A DNA stretch of 5,132 nucleotides from Gammaproteobacteria bacterium (GCA_030638455.1 DAOWEP010000101.1:1-5132), one strand, 5' to 3'; positions 1 to 5,132 are shown, counted from the stretch's first letter. The notes: generated by a model not told the origin, from the sequence alone. Numbers and translations are program-made.

Positions 1-1176
1 ACCTATTATCCTGCGCCTATATTCACTTATCTTGAGATCAACCAATTATATTATCTTGCAGAGGGAAACCAGGTACTGGACACCCCTGTTAAGTTTGAAC
101 GTAGCCAGACAGGGCCCTCCAGTATTGGCCTGCTATACAAAATGATTATGTCGCTTTCGGCTTCTGATCCATTTCATCTGGATAAAGGGTTGGCCTTAAA
201 GCTGTATGAATATCTGGAACAATATGCCGGCCATTGTCTTGTTAAGCCAGTAGATCTGGACGACGACAGTATCAAAAGAGAAGAGGAGTACCTGTTTACC
301 GACCTTGAGGGTGATAGCCCGCCCACCCCTATCCATAAACACTCATCAGACTTTGAGATAGAAAATCCACGTATTATCGACATCAGACCAATGATGGAAG
401 CCATCCAAAAAAGAAAGGTGGAACTGGAAGATCTGAAAACAAGCACCGCTACAAAAGAACTGGAAACTGGCCTGATAAGGCTACTATTACCACTAAGCGA
501 ACAACCAAAAGAACGTCAGAGGCCTAGAAAAACGATAACCAGACCGGTAAGGATTGCCTTTGGCATTGAGGCAGCGCATAACCTGTTGTTGGTCGATGAT
601 GCCAGATTGGCAAAAATAAAAACAAAGGGATCAAAAACATATTCACTCGATCCCGAGGATCCGCTAAGCCCTGTACTGGAGCCCTGGGCGATCATCAATG
701 AAAGCATTAATGGTCACATGCTTGTAAGCAAAGCACCCCCCGAGGCAGACATTCATGTGGGTGACGTTATCAGTATAATTGACAAGCCTGACAAACAATC
801 AAGGAAACAACTATTTACAACTCTTGTCCGCTGGTTAAAACACGGTGAAGATAAATGTGTAGAAATAGGAACAGAAATAGTGCCTGGTGATATTCTGCCG
901 TTAAAATGTCGTCTCGCCGAAAATGCCGATACTGCCACTGATGCTAATAGCGCATCAAACGATAATGATTTCCAGCATGGATTATTTATCAGCAGTGTTT
1001 CTGCACTCAAGATCCCGGCTACTGTATTGTTTCCCAAAAAACTCTATCAGAGAAATCTGGAATATGAGGTAATCGTTGGTGAACACCGGATAATCATAAA
1101 GGCAGGTTTTCTGTCACAAGACTCGTCCTATTTTGACCGCTTTGTGTTTTCTACTATCAACAGGTCTGAACAATAA
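1..1176 (+). CDS. PilZ-like domain protein, C-terminal 391 residues (5' end outside window)
   Basis: The frame is open from base 1, so the first in-frame ATG (142) is not the true start and the gene begins before the window. The visible 391 residues begin with a segment containing LEINQLYYLAEG, followed by a helical stretch ending ASDPFHLDKGLALKLYEYL. From memory this resembles gammaproteobacterial proteins that pair such a helical region with a C-terminal PilZ-like fold. Counting from ATG 142, the later part has W182, an N-x-S-x-x-G motif (N186, S188, G191), VGDVI at 206-210, VRW at 229-231 and EIGTEI at 241-246. This order fits a PilZ beta-barrel, the receptor fold for cyclic di-GMP. Arginines at 125-137 could supply the ligand-binding arm, but their spacing to the N-x-S-x-x-G motif is longer than usual. 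The end, with FPKKLYQ and SSYFDRFVF, matches the tail I recall for this family. There is no signal peptide or membrane segment in the visible part, so it is probably cytoplasmic. Ligand binding is inferred. Confidence 0.7.
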   Translation, partial: TYYPAPIFTYLEINQLYYLAEGNQVLDTPVKFERSQTGPSSIGLLYKMIMSLSASDPFHLDKGLALKLYEYLEQYAGHCLVKPVDLDDDSIKREEEYLFTDLEGDSPPTPIHKHSSDFEIENPRIIDIRPMMEAIQKRKVELEDLKTSTATKELETGLIRLLLPLSEQPKERQRPRKTITRPVRIAFGIEAAHNLLLVDDARLAKIKTKGSKTYSLDPEDPLSPVLEPWAIINESINGHMLVSKAPPEADIHVGDVISIIDKPDKQSRKQLFTTLVRWLKHGEDKCVEIGTEIVPGDILPLKCRLAENADTATDANSASNDNDFQHGLFISSVSALKIPATVLFPKKLYQRNLEYEVIVGEHRIIIKAGFLSQDSSYFDRFVFSTINRSEQ

Positions 1177-1257
1177 AGCATGGCAAGTTTATAATGGTAC
1201 ATGCATACTTATACTATCTGATATACTGAAATACTATTAACAATTTAAGAGCTATCT

Positions 1258-1659
1258 ATGACCTTGAAAAACAAATCCAGTCTTAATGTTAAAATCACGC
1301 CTGAAAATAAGTGCAGTTTCTGCCATGGCTCCAAGTGTTGCAGTTATGTAACGGAAGCACTCGAAACACCGCGCTCCAAATATGATTACGAACATCTACT
1401 GTGGCAGGTATCCCATGAAAATGTGCAAATCTATAAGGACGATGAAGGCTGGACCATCATGTTTCAAAGTAAATGCACACATCTACAGCAAGGTGGACGT
1501 TGCGGCATTTATGAAGTAAGACCACAAATTTGCCGTGATCATGATAATGATTACTGCGAGTATGACGAGCCTGCTGAAAAAAGTTTTGAACTTTTCTTTA
1601 ATGATTACGAATCACTACATAAGCACTGCAAGAAACGTTTCAAGAAGTGGGACAGGTAA
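1258..1659 (+). CDS. YkgJ-family cysteine cluster protein
   Basis: This complete 133-residue protein belongs to the YkgJ/UPF0153 group, described as putative Zn- or Fe-chelating proteins of unknown biochemical role. The hallmark cluster is C-x2-C-x4-CC (C19, C22, C27, C28). It is followed by C73 (SKCTHL), C82 (GRCGIYEVRP), C92 (ICRDH) and C100, the order expected for the family, including the typical CxIYxxRPxxCR block. H75, H95 and C124 are further possible ligands. The length is normal for a small family member, and there is no signal peptide or membrane segment. The ATG at 1258 is preceded by a weak purine stretch (aaga) and an AT-rich spacer with several TATACT/TATAAT-like hexamers (1190-1227). 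None has a good -35 partner, so no promoter is called. It lies 81 bases after the PilZ-like gene on the same strand and may share its transcript. The family call is firm; the function is unknown. Confidence 0.9.
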   Translation: MTLKNKSSLNVKITPENKCSFCHGSKCCSYVTEALETPRSKYDYEHLLWQVSHENVQIYKDDEGWTIMFQSKCTHLQQGGRCGIYEVRPQICRDHDNDYCEYDEPAEKSFELFFNDYESLHKHCKKRFKKWDR

Positions 1660-1921
1660 GGATTTATCCGTCCATTCTGGTCGCAGGGGGCAACCGTAGT
1701 ACGTAGTTACATTTATTCTTATACCTATAAAAAAGATAGCATCATGAAAGATAAAGAGACCAGATCATATTCTGATGTGATCAGTCTGGTTAATTGCAGT
1801 TGCTTACTTATTTGGCAATGATTAACAGGTAAAGCTAATAATTCACCATGCACAGGATTTTGTATAATTATTTAATTACACACATCATCACGAACAAACA
1901 CACATAGCAGGTACTAGCTGT
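1660..1921. other. Intergenic region with no convincing gene
   Basis: This spacer separates the YkgJ-family gene from the histidine kinase. It holds a 25-codon ORF (1744-1821, ATG to TGA) with only a weak upstream purine run and no recognisable product, and I do not call it a gene. An imperfect inverted repeat with arms accaga (1759-1764) and tctggt (1785-1790) has no T-tract, so it is not a standard terminator. A TATAAT hexamer at 1863-1868 could be a -10 element for the downstream kinase. The best -35 match (ttcacc, 1842-1847) is poor and only 15 bases away. The region could hold decayed sequence. Confidence 0.5.
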
Positions 1922-1984
1922 ATGGAAGAAACCCCCTATAACCGCATTCTGCCCGCTTCCCATCTGAAAACCCGGCACCGATAA
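1922..1984 (+). pseudogene. Out-of-frame 5' end of the histidine kinase gene (probable frameshift)
   Basis: An ATG at 1922, with an AGG-type ribosome binding site about ten bases upstream (agcagg near 1906-1911), opens a 20-codon frame beginning MEETPYNRILP. It ends at TAA 1982-1984, overlapping the first ATG of the kinase frame. In the kinase frame, bases 1942-1983 encode ARFPSENPAPI directly before M-R-C-S-H-G-G. That is the usual start of this PAS subfamily (FPSENPxPV-L/M-R), yet this stretch has no start codon and follows a TAA at 1939-1941. One extra C in the ccc run at 1952-1954 would join the two frames as MEETPYNRILP-RFPSENPAPIM and give a kinase of about 370 residues. The stretch is therefore read as the displaced N-terminus, through mutation or sequencing error. 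Confidence 0.6.
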
Positions 1985-3033
1985 TGAGGTGTAGTCATGG
2001 TGGCCTCCTGCTGTATGCCAACAAGGGTAGTCAACCGGTTCTTGAAAAGTGGCAGTGTTCAATTGGTGAAAGCATCCCAGAAAATCTTCATTCTATTTGT
2101 ACATCCTGTCTTAAATCGGGTAACCCATATGATTATAACCTTGAGGCAAATGGGCGTATATATTCACTGTTATTTATACCTGTGACCGATGAAAATTATC
2201 TCAATATATATGGACGTGATATTACGGAAAACCAACAAGCACAGGATGCCTTACGCAAAGCCCATGATAAACTTGAGCAACGTATTATAGAGCGCACCCA
2301 TGAACTTGAGCAGGCTAAGATAGAAGCTGAATTAGCCAATAAAGCTAAAACAGAATTTCTATCCCACATGAGTCATGAGCTGAGGACACCTCTGAATGCA
2401 ATCCTGGGCTTTGGTCAGTTGCTTTCAATAAAACAAGATGATCGATTCACAGAAGATGATAGACAACACATCCAGGAAATATTGGATGGAGGAAATCATT
2501 TGCTTGAGCTTATTAACGATACATTGGATCTATCCAGAATTGAGGCTGGACATCTTGATATATCATTAGAAACCGTCAGCCTCAATAAGGTGCTCTCCGA
2601 GTGCACTGCAATGATACAGGCACTAACAGAGAAAAGAGGCATCCGTCTAAATAATCTTATTCCAACCGATTCAGGGTATATGGTTTATGTTGATCACAGG
2701 CGTCTCAAGCAGGTGGTCCTGAATCTATTATCCAATGCAGTGAAATACAGCCATGAAAACGGCAAGATAACACTGACTTGCAAGATGCTTTCTGATGGAT
2801 ATGTCAGAGTATTGATAGAGGATACCGGATTAGGTATTAATGATGAGCATAAACAACTAATTTTTTCCCCTTTTGTACGTGCAGAGGAGTCTGGCGCTAT
2901 CGGAGGTACTGGTATTGGTCTTGTTATTACCAAGCGGCTCATTGAAGCTATGGAAGGGAACATAGGCTTTGAGAGTACATTTGGCCAAGGCAGCTGTTTT
3001 TGGCTAGATATCCCTTTAACGCCAGAGTCATAA
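1984..3033 (+). CDS. PAS domain sensor histidine kinase (HisKA + HATPase)
   Basis: This 349-residue open frame encodes a hybrid-free sensor kinase. Residues 1-81 are a PAS domain ending in the classic YLNIYGRDIT motif. A coiled-coil linker follows (about 83-120, rich in E, K, A and L). The HisKA dimerisation domain has the H-box SHELRTPLN with the phospho-acceptor H131. The ATPase domain has the N-box (N247, N251 in NLLSNAVKYS), the G1 box DTGLGI (280-285), an F-box around F294-F297, and the G2 box GGTGIGL (307-313). All catalytic motifs are present. There is no receiver domain, transmembrane segment or signal peptide, so it should be a soluble kinase sensing an intracellular cue. The PAS ligand cannot be told. 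No response regulator lies in the window, so this is an orphan as far as can be seen. The ATG at 1984 truncates the PAS N-terminus; the intact gene probably began at 1922 (see the adjoining entry). If uncorrected, the shortened PAS may impair sensing while leaving the kinase core intact. Confidence 0.9.
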   Translation: MRCSHGGLLLYANKGSQPVLEKWQCSIGESIPENLHSICTSCLKSGNPYDYNLEANGRIYSLLFIPVTDENYLNIYGRDITENQQAQDALRKAHDKLEQRIIERTHELEQAKIEAELANKAKTEFLSHMSHELRTPLNAILGFGQLLSIKQDDRFTEDDRQHIQEILDGGNHLLELINDTLDLSRIEAGHLDISLETVSLNKVLSECTAMIQALTEKRGIRLNNLIPTDSGYMVYVDHRRLKQVVLNLLSNAVKYSHENGKITLTCKMLSDGYVRVLIEDTGLGINDEHKQLIFSPFVRAEESGAIGGTGIGLVITKRLIEAMEGNIGFESTFGQGSCFWLDIPLTPES

Positions 3034-3891
3034 TCACCCCGGCATGATCTCTTCAAACCTGTGGATTGCCATAAAGTCTTCCACTTCCCTCATAGGTCCT
3101 TTGGTATCCGGTTTGTATACGGCAAGCAAATGCTGAATCCCGTATTCCCGTGCAGACCTGAGCACAGGCAGGCTATCATCTACCAGCAATGTATTGCCTG
3201 AAGTAAATGGCTCAATGTTCTGCAACTTTTCCCAGAAGCGCACATCTTCCTTTGGTAAGCCAAGGTCATGTGCACATATCAGCGCATCAAAATGACCCCC
3301 GAGCTGGGTCCTGTTCATTTTCAGTTCCAAACTTTTACCATGCGCATTGGTTACCAGGACTACTCGTTTGCCGGTAGCTCGCACCGCCTCCAGAAATTCG
3401 ACTACATGGGGATGCACCGCTATCAGGTGGTCTACTTCTTCCTTGAGCATAGCGATATCCATACCCAACTGCTCGGTCCAGTAATCTACACAGTACCATT
3501 CCATGGTACCTTCCATTTCACTGAATTTTGTAAACAGCTTTTCCCTGGCCTCTTCCATATGGATATCATTTATCTGTGCGTACCGTAGAGGCACATGTTC
3601 TCGCCAGAAATAATTATCAAAATGCAGGTCCAGCAAGGTACCATCCATATCAAGGAATACGGAATTAATCTCTTGCCAGTCAATCATATTCTCTTTTTCA
3701 TAGATAGCCATAATACTGACAAGTTCAGCCAATAATATTGCACGCCCATTACCATCAAGCTCATTAACCATCTGCTTATGGGATTGAACAGGTTCATTAT
3801 TTTGTAATGAAGAAATTGTGGATCGCACAGTATTACAACCACTGCCACACAATACCTCAACACATCGGGTTATTTTTTCAGCTTCAGACAT
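3034..3891 (-). CDS. yrfG: YrfG-like GMP/IMP nucleotidase (HAD phosphatase) with N-terminal extension
   Basis: This is a HAD-superfamily phosphatase closely resembling E. coli YrfG, which dephosphorylates GMP and IMP to nucleosides. Numbering is from an upstream ATG at 3921. HAD motif I is DMDGT (D91, D93), motif II is VTNA (T191), motif III is K224 in LPKED, and motif IV is DD (248-249). The YrfG signatures LLDLHFDNYFW and EWYCVDYWTEQLG are clear. E. coli YrfG begins almost at motif I, so the homologous part starts near M79 (ATG 3687). Residues 11-78 are an extra domain with C20, C25 and C29 that ends LAELVSIMAIYEKEN. I chose the ATG at 3891 (MSEAEK) because GGAA lies six bases upstream, and because a likely -10 box (3913-3918) would place transcription initiation downstream of the 3921 ATG. 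An internal start at 3687, preceded by AAAAAGAG, could also yield the plain phosphatase. The stop codon directly abuts that of the convergent kinase gene. The family is certain; the substrate is inferred. Confidence 0.85.
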   Translation of the reverse strand: MSEAEKITRCVEVLCGSGCNTVRSTISSLQNNEPVQSHKQMVNELDGNGRAILLAELVSIMAIYEKENMIDWQEINSVFLDMDGTLLDLHFDNYFWREHVPLRYAQINDIHMEEAREKLFTKFSEMEGTMEWYCVDYWTEQLGMDIAMLKEEVDHLIAVHPHVVEFLEAVRATGKRVVLVTNAHGKSLELKMNRTQLGGHFDALICAHDLGLPKEDVRFWEKLQNIEPFTSGNTLLVDDSLPVLRSAREYGIQHLLAVYKPDTKGPMREVEDFMAIHRFEEIMPG

Positions 3892-3912
3892 AATAATTTC
3901 CGGGAAGAACCC

Positions 3913-3943
3913 ATTATACATGTGATTACGTTTGTTTCTTCAA
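3913..3943 (-). promoter_or_regulatory. Possible sigma-70 promoter for the yrfG-like gene
   Basis: On the - strand a perfect TATAAT (3918 to 3913), directly preceded by TG, lies 19 bases after TTGAAG (3943 to 3938). The -35 matches four of six consensus bases and the spacing is longer than ideal. Initiation would fall near 3906, leaving a short leader with GGAA before the ATG at 3891. This supports that start over the ATG at 3921. Confidence 0.35.
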
Positions 3944-3948
3944 CCACT

Positions 3949-4101
3949 TCAGAAAATCTTATCACGCTGTTTTTCCAGTCTTTTAACTGAAACAGGATAC
4001 GCTGTCTTTAACTCCTGTGCATATAGAGAAACCCTTAGCTCCTCCAGCATCCAGCGATATTTTTCAAGCTCATGGTTACCTGGATCATGACTATGCCTTT
4101 C
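3949..4101 (-). pseudogene. hrpA: hrpA relic: C-terminal ~50 codons of ATP-dependent RNA helicase HrpA
   Basis: Translation of the - strand gives a 50-codon frame ending in TGA at 3949-3951. It contains YRWMLEELRVSLYAQELKT followed by YPVSVKRLEK, which is the highly conserved end of HrpA (the DUF3418 C-terminal region of this DEAH-box helicase of about 1,300 residues). The frame is closed upstream by two consecutive TGA codons (4107 to 4102). Neither helicase motifs nor the rest of HrpA appear in any frame up to the tRNA gene. The fragment has no start codon or ribosome binding site of its own and cannot make a helicase. It sits 28 bases before the first ATG of the yrfG-like frame, as if an intact hrpA once preceded yrfG on the same strand and lost its body by deletion or rearrangement, with the breakpoint near 4100. 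An intact copy may exist elsewhere in the genome. The identification rests on recalled motif conservation. Confidence 0.8.
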
Positions 4102-4126
4102 TCATCAAAACAGTTTCTTTAAACAA

Positions 4127-4408
4127 CTAACGATCAAGGAATTTCATGGAGGCCTCAAAAAAACTCTTTAGCGGTGAAATCTTCGGTGAATTGACGAAGT
4201 AATCCCTTCCATCATCTACGCAACATCGACAATTATTAATGGCGCAGTTGATAACAACTCCTTTTGATTCAAGAAATACCTCTTTGACATGATCACATTC
4301 AAATTCCCATGCAACAGACCCGAAATGATCTTTTGGTCTGGCCGCAATATCGGGAGATTGGCACTCGGCACATATCCCTCCTGTGGTTGGCGGCTTTTTT
4401 CTCAGCAT
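4127..4408 (-). CDS. Hypothetical Cys-containing protein, 93 aa
   Basis: I do not recognise this protein. The frame begins at ATG 4408-4406 and ends at TAG 4129-4127. It has a CAEC pair (C13, C16), C38 with H40 nearby, then C55, C60, C62 and C63, which suggests a small metal-binding or zinc-ribbon-like fold. The C-terminal third is free of cysteines (FVNSPKISPLKSFFEASMKF). There is no signal peptide or membrane segment. The start overlaps the TGA (4404-4402) of the upstream 62-codon frame as ATGCTGA, an arrangement typical of translational coupling, and the independent ribosome binding site is weak. Alternatively, one indel at this point could have split a single longer Cys-rich protein. It ends about 25 bases before the hrpA relic, so it may be cargo that replaced the body of hrpA. 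The opposite strand is also open here, but its product looks less protein-like. Confidence 0.4.
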   Translation of the reverse strand: MLRKKPPTTGGICAECQSPDIAARPKDHFGSVAWEFECDHVKEVFLESKGVVINCAINNCRCCVDDGRDYFVNSPKISPLKSFFEASMKFLDR

Positions 4409-4590
4409 AGCTTACATAAGGTATCATATTTACAAGGGACGTTTTTGTATCCAATTAAGTCACTGAACCGGCACCTATATGTATTGCAGGTATGCCCAGA
4501 ATGTTCGCTTGCCAGCTGTAAAGCATGCACGGAAGCCTCAAGACTTGTGTGTCTTGCTATCTTCACGACCCATATGCGCCCAATCAACAA
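4402..4590 (-). CDS. Hypothetical Cys-containing ORF, 62 aa, probably frameshifted at its 5' end
   Basis: I do not recognise this product. The frame uses a TTG start at 4590 (or GTG at 4566) without a good ribosome binding site and contains no in-frame ATG. From about residue 15 it looks protein-like: SLEASVHALQLASEHSG, then NTYRCRFSDLIGYKNVPCKYD, ending CKLC. The cysteines suggest metal binding, and this end has the feel of short zinc-ribbon proteins. A neighbouring frame has an ATG at 4573-4571 encoding a hydrophilic MGREDSKTHKS that stops at TGA 4540-4538. Removing one T near 4541-4543 would join it to EASVHALQLA and give a more natural N-terminus. It overlaps the 93-residue ORF downstream and lies between tRNA-Phe and the hrpA relic on the same strand. 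Confidence 0.3.
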   Translation of the reverse strand: MLIGRIWVVKIARHTSLEASVHALQLASEHSGHTCNTYRCRFSDLIGYKNVPCKYDTLCKLC

Positions 4591-4644
4591 AACATGATAA
4601 ACGTGAACAATCTATCCCATTTGTACAATAACGAACTGGGGCAA

Positions 4645-4660
4645 CAACCTATGAAGGTTG
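4645..4660. other. Short perfect hairpin downstream of tRNA-Phe
   Basis: CAACCT (4645-4650) and AGGTTG (4655-4660) form a six-base-pair stem around a four-base loop. The hairpin sits about 32 bases beyond the 3' end of the tRNA gene, where a terminator or a processing structure would be expected. On the tRNA strand it is followed by ttgcccc, not a T-tract, so it is not a standard rho-independent terminator. Confidence 0.3.
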
Positions 4661-4691
4661 AAAATACATCGCATAACAAAGGGATAAATAA

Positions 4692-4767
4692 TGGTGGCCA
4701 GAGGTGGAATCGAACCACCGACACGAGGATTTTCAGTCCACTGCTCTACCGACTGAGCTATCTGGCC
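4692..4767 (-). tRNA. tRNA-Phe(GAA)
   Basis: Read on the - strand, this is a complete 76-base tRNA. It has a perfect seven-pair acceptor stem (GGCCAGA with TCTGGCC), discriminator A and an encoded CCA (4694-4692). The D arm has AGCTC paired with GAGC. The anticodon loop CTGAAAA carries GAA, which decodes UUU and UUC. The T arm is GGTGG-TTCGATT-CCACC. The anticodon stem GTGGA/TCCTC contains a T28-T42 mismatch where most bacterial tRNA-Phe genes have a pair. Everything else is canonical, so the gene is probably functional. It is preceded by a good promoter on the same strand, with a leader of about 50 bases. Confidence 0.97.
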
Positions 4768-4784
4768 TTGATTCAGGTTCCAGA

Positions 4785-4799
4785 CACTAGGTGCTAGTG
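4785..4799. repeat. Inverted repeat in the tRNA-Phe leader
   Basis: CACTAG (4785-4790) and CTAGTG (4794-4799) are perfect six-base arms around a three-base spacer. They lie between the predicted promoter and the 5' end of tRNA-Phe. In the precursor transcript they could form a small hairpin near the RNase P processing site. A role is inferred only from position. Confidence 0.4.
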
Positions 4800-4825
4800 G
4801 CTCGGTACTGATTTCAGGAGGCGTA

Positions 4826-4854
4826 ATTAAACCGGTCAAGGGCGCACTAGTCAA
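4826..4854 (-). promoter_or_regulatory. sigma-70-type promoter for tRNA-Phe
   Basis: On the - strand, TTGACT (4854 to 4849, five of six consensus bases) and TTTAAT (4831 to 4826, five of six) are separated by exactly 17 bases. The sequence just after the -10 is GC-rich (acgcctcc), as in stable-RNA promoters subject to stringent control. Initiation is expected near 4819, about 50 bases ahead of the tRNA 5' end. Confidence 0.65.
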
Positions 4855-4973
4855 GCCAAATGGCTGAATTTTTATCAGAAAAAGACTATTTAACGGACAA
4901 GACCTCTATATCAACGGGTTGAATACCTTAGCTTTCTACTTTAGGGTAATAAGATATTATACTGGAGCATTTG

Positions 4974-5132
4974 ATGAACACGCCCCCTACATCATCTCAA
5001 CAGCCATCTTCCCAGCAGTACCGGTTGGTTAAAACCCGACTACAGGAACAGCTTGATAACGGGACTACGCGCTGCAACCTGTGCCTGTGGCGTTGCAAGA
5101 TCGGGCATGGACAACGCGGGTTCTGTCAGGCA
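4974..5132 (+). CDS. Radical SAM enzyme, N-terminal 53 residues (AmrS/PflA-like; 3' end outside window)
   Basis: The ATG at 4974 has a strong ribosome binding site, GGAG (4964-4967), six bases upstream. The frame stays open to the window end. After a Ser/Gln/Pro-rich leader of about 15 residues and the stretch RLQEQLDNGTTR, it shows C34-x2-C37-x3-C41-x9-C51 (RCNLCLWRCKIGHGQRGFC). This is the N-terminal cysteine pattern of radical SAM enzymes of the AmrS group (the radical SAM member of the AmmeMemoRadiSam trio) and of pyruvate-formate-lyase-activase-like proteins. The CxxxCxxC cluster that binds the catalytic iron-sulfur centre would come later and is not visible, so the exact family cannot be fixed. 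AT-rich hexamers resembling a -10 (TATTAT at 4955, TATACT at 4958) precede the gene but lack a clear -35. It is transcribed divergently from tRNA-Phe. Confidence 0.7.
   Translation, partial: MNTPPTSSQQPSSQQYRLVKTRLQEQLDNGTTRCNLCLWRCKIGHGQRGFCQA

Noticed and set aside
1744..1821. 25-codon + strand ORF between the YkgJ and kinase genes
   Set aside because: It has only a weak ribosome binding site, is very short and has no recognisable product. An open stretch of this size is expected by chance.
1996..2004. Nine-base match (atggtggcc) between the kinase gene and the tRNA-Phe 3' end, considered as an attachment site
   Set aside because: It is far too short for an att repeat, lies inside a PAS coding region, and no integrase is present in the window.
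3493..3509. Perfect inverted repeat GTACCAT-TCC-ATGGTAC
   Set aside because: It lies inside the yrfG-like coding sequence and encodes conserved residues (GTMEWYC), so it is most likely a coincidence of codon use.
4146..4202. 18-codon + strand ORF (MEASKKLFSGEIFGELTK)
   Set aside because: It is too short and lies antisense within the 93-residue ORF, with no supporting context.
4289..4597. 102-codon + strand ORF opposite the two Cys-containing ORFs
   Set aside because: It overlaps the - strand ORFs completely, lacks a good ribosome binding site, and its composition looks like an antisense shadow. The choice of strand is only moderately secure.
4645..4660. Rho-independent terminator for tRNA-Phe
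   Set aside because: The hairpin is perfect but is not followed by a T-tract on either strand, so it is listed only as a hairpin.
4525..4854. ORFs overlapping tRNA-Phe on both strands
   Set aside because: They read through a complete structured tRNA gene and its promoter and are shadows.

Overview
The window looks like a chromosomal segment of a gammaproteobacterium. The pointers are a GMP/IMP nucleotidase of the YrfG type, the conserved C-terminus of the RNA helicase HrpA, a YkgJ-type cysteine-cluster protein, and a tRNA-Phe gene with an encoded CCA end. Base composition is moderately AT-rich. No species can be named from the sequence alone.

Layout on the left (1-3033, + strand). A gene already open at base 1 encodes the C-terminal part of a PilZ-like, possibly cyclic-di-GMP-binding protein (1-1176). 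It is followed by a small YkgJ-family protein (1258-1659), a 262-base spacer with no convincing gene (1660-1921), and a PAS-histidine kinase (1984-3033). The kinase's conserved PAS start is encoded upstream of its first ATG in the same frame but without a start codon. A likely true start (ATG 1922) lies in another frame, so a one-base indel near 1945-1957 probably separates them.

Layout in the middle (3034-4590, - strand). A YrfG-like HAD phosphatase carries an unusual cysteine-containing N-terminal extension and meets the kinase stop-to-stop. Behind it lies a stop-bounded relic of the end of hrpA (3949-4101). Two short, overlapping, unrecognised Cys-containing ORFs (4127-4408 and 4402-4590) then fill the space up to the tRNA gene.

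Layout on the right (4598-5132). tRNA-Phe(GAA) lies on the - strand behind a good sigma-70-type promoter. The start of a radical SAM enzyme with an AmrS/PflA-like cysteine motif lies on the + strand and leaves the window at its right edge.

How the genes relate. They do not form one pathway. The left part has a signalling flavour (a PilZ-like protein and a sensor kinase), while the rest is housekeeping or nucleotide metabolism plus a patch of decay. Two places where a one-base change restores a more plausible protein (about 1950 and about 4540), together with the hrpA relic, suggest local gene decay or uncorrected assembly indels. I found no convincing new defence, mobile or biosynthetic system. 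The most informative oddities are the yrfG fusion, the hrpA relic and the unknown ORF pair beside the tRNA gene.
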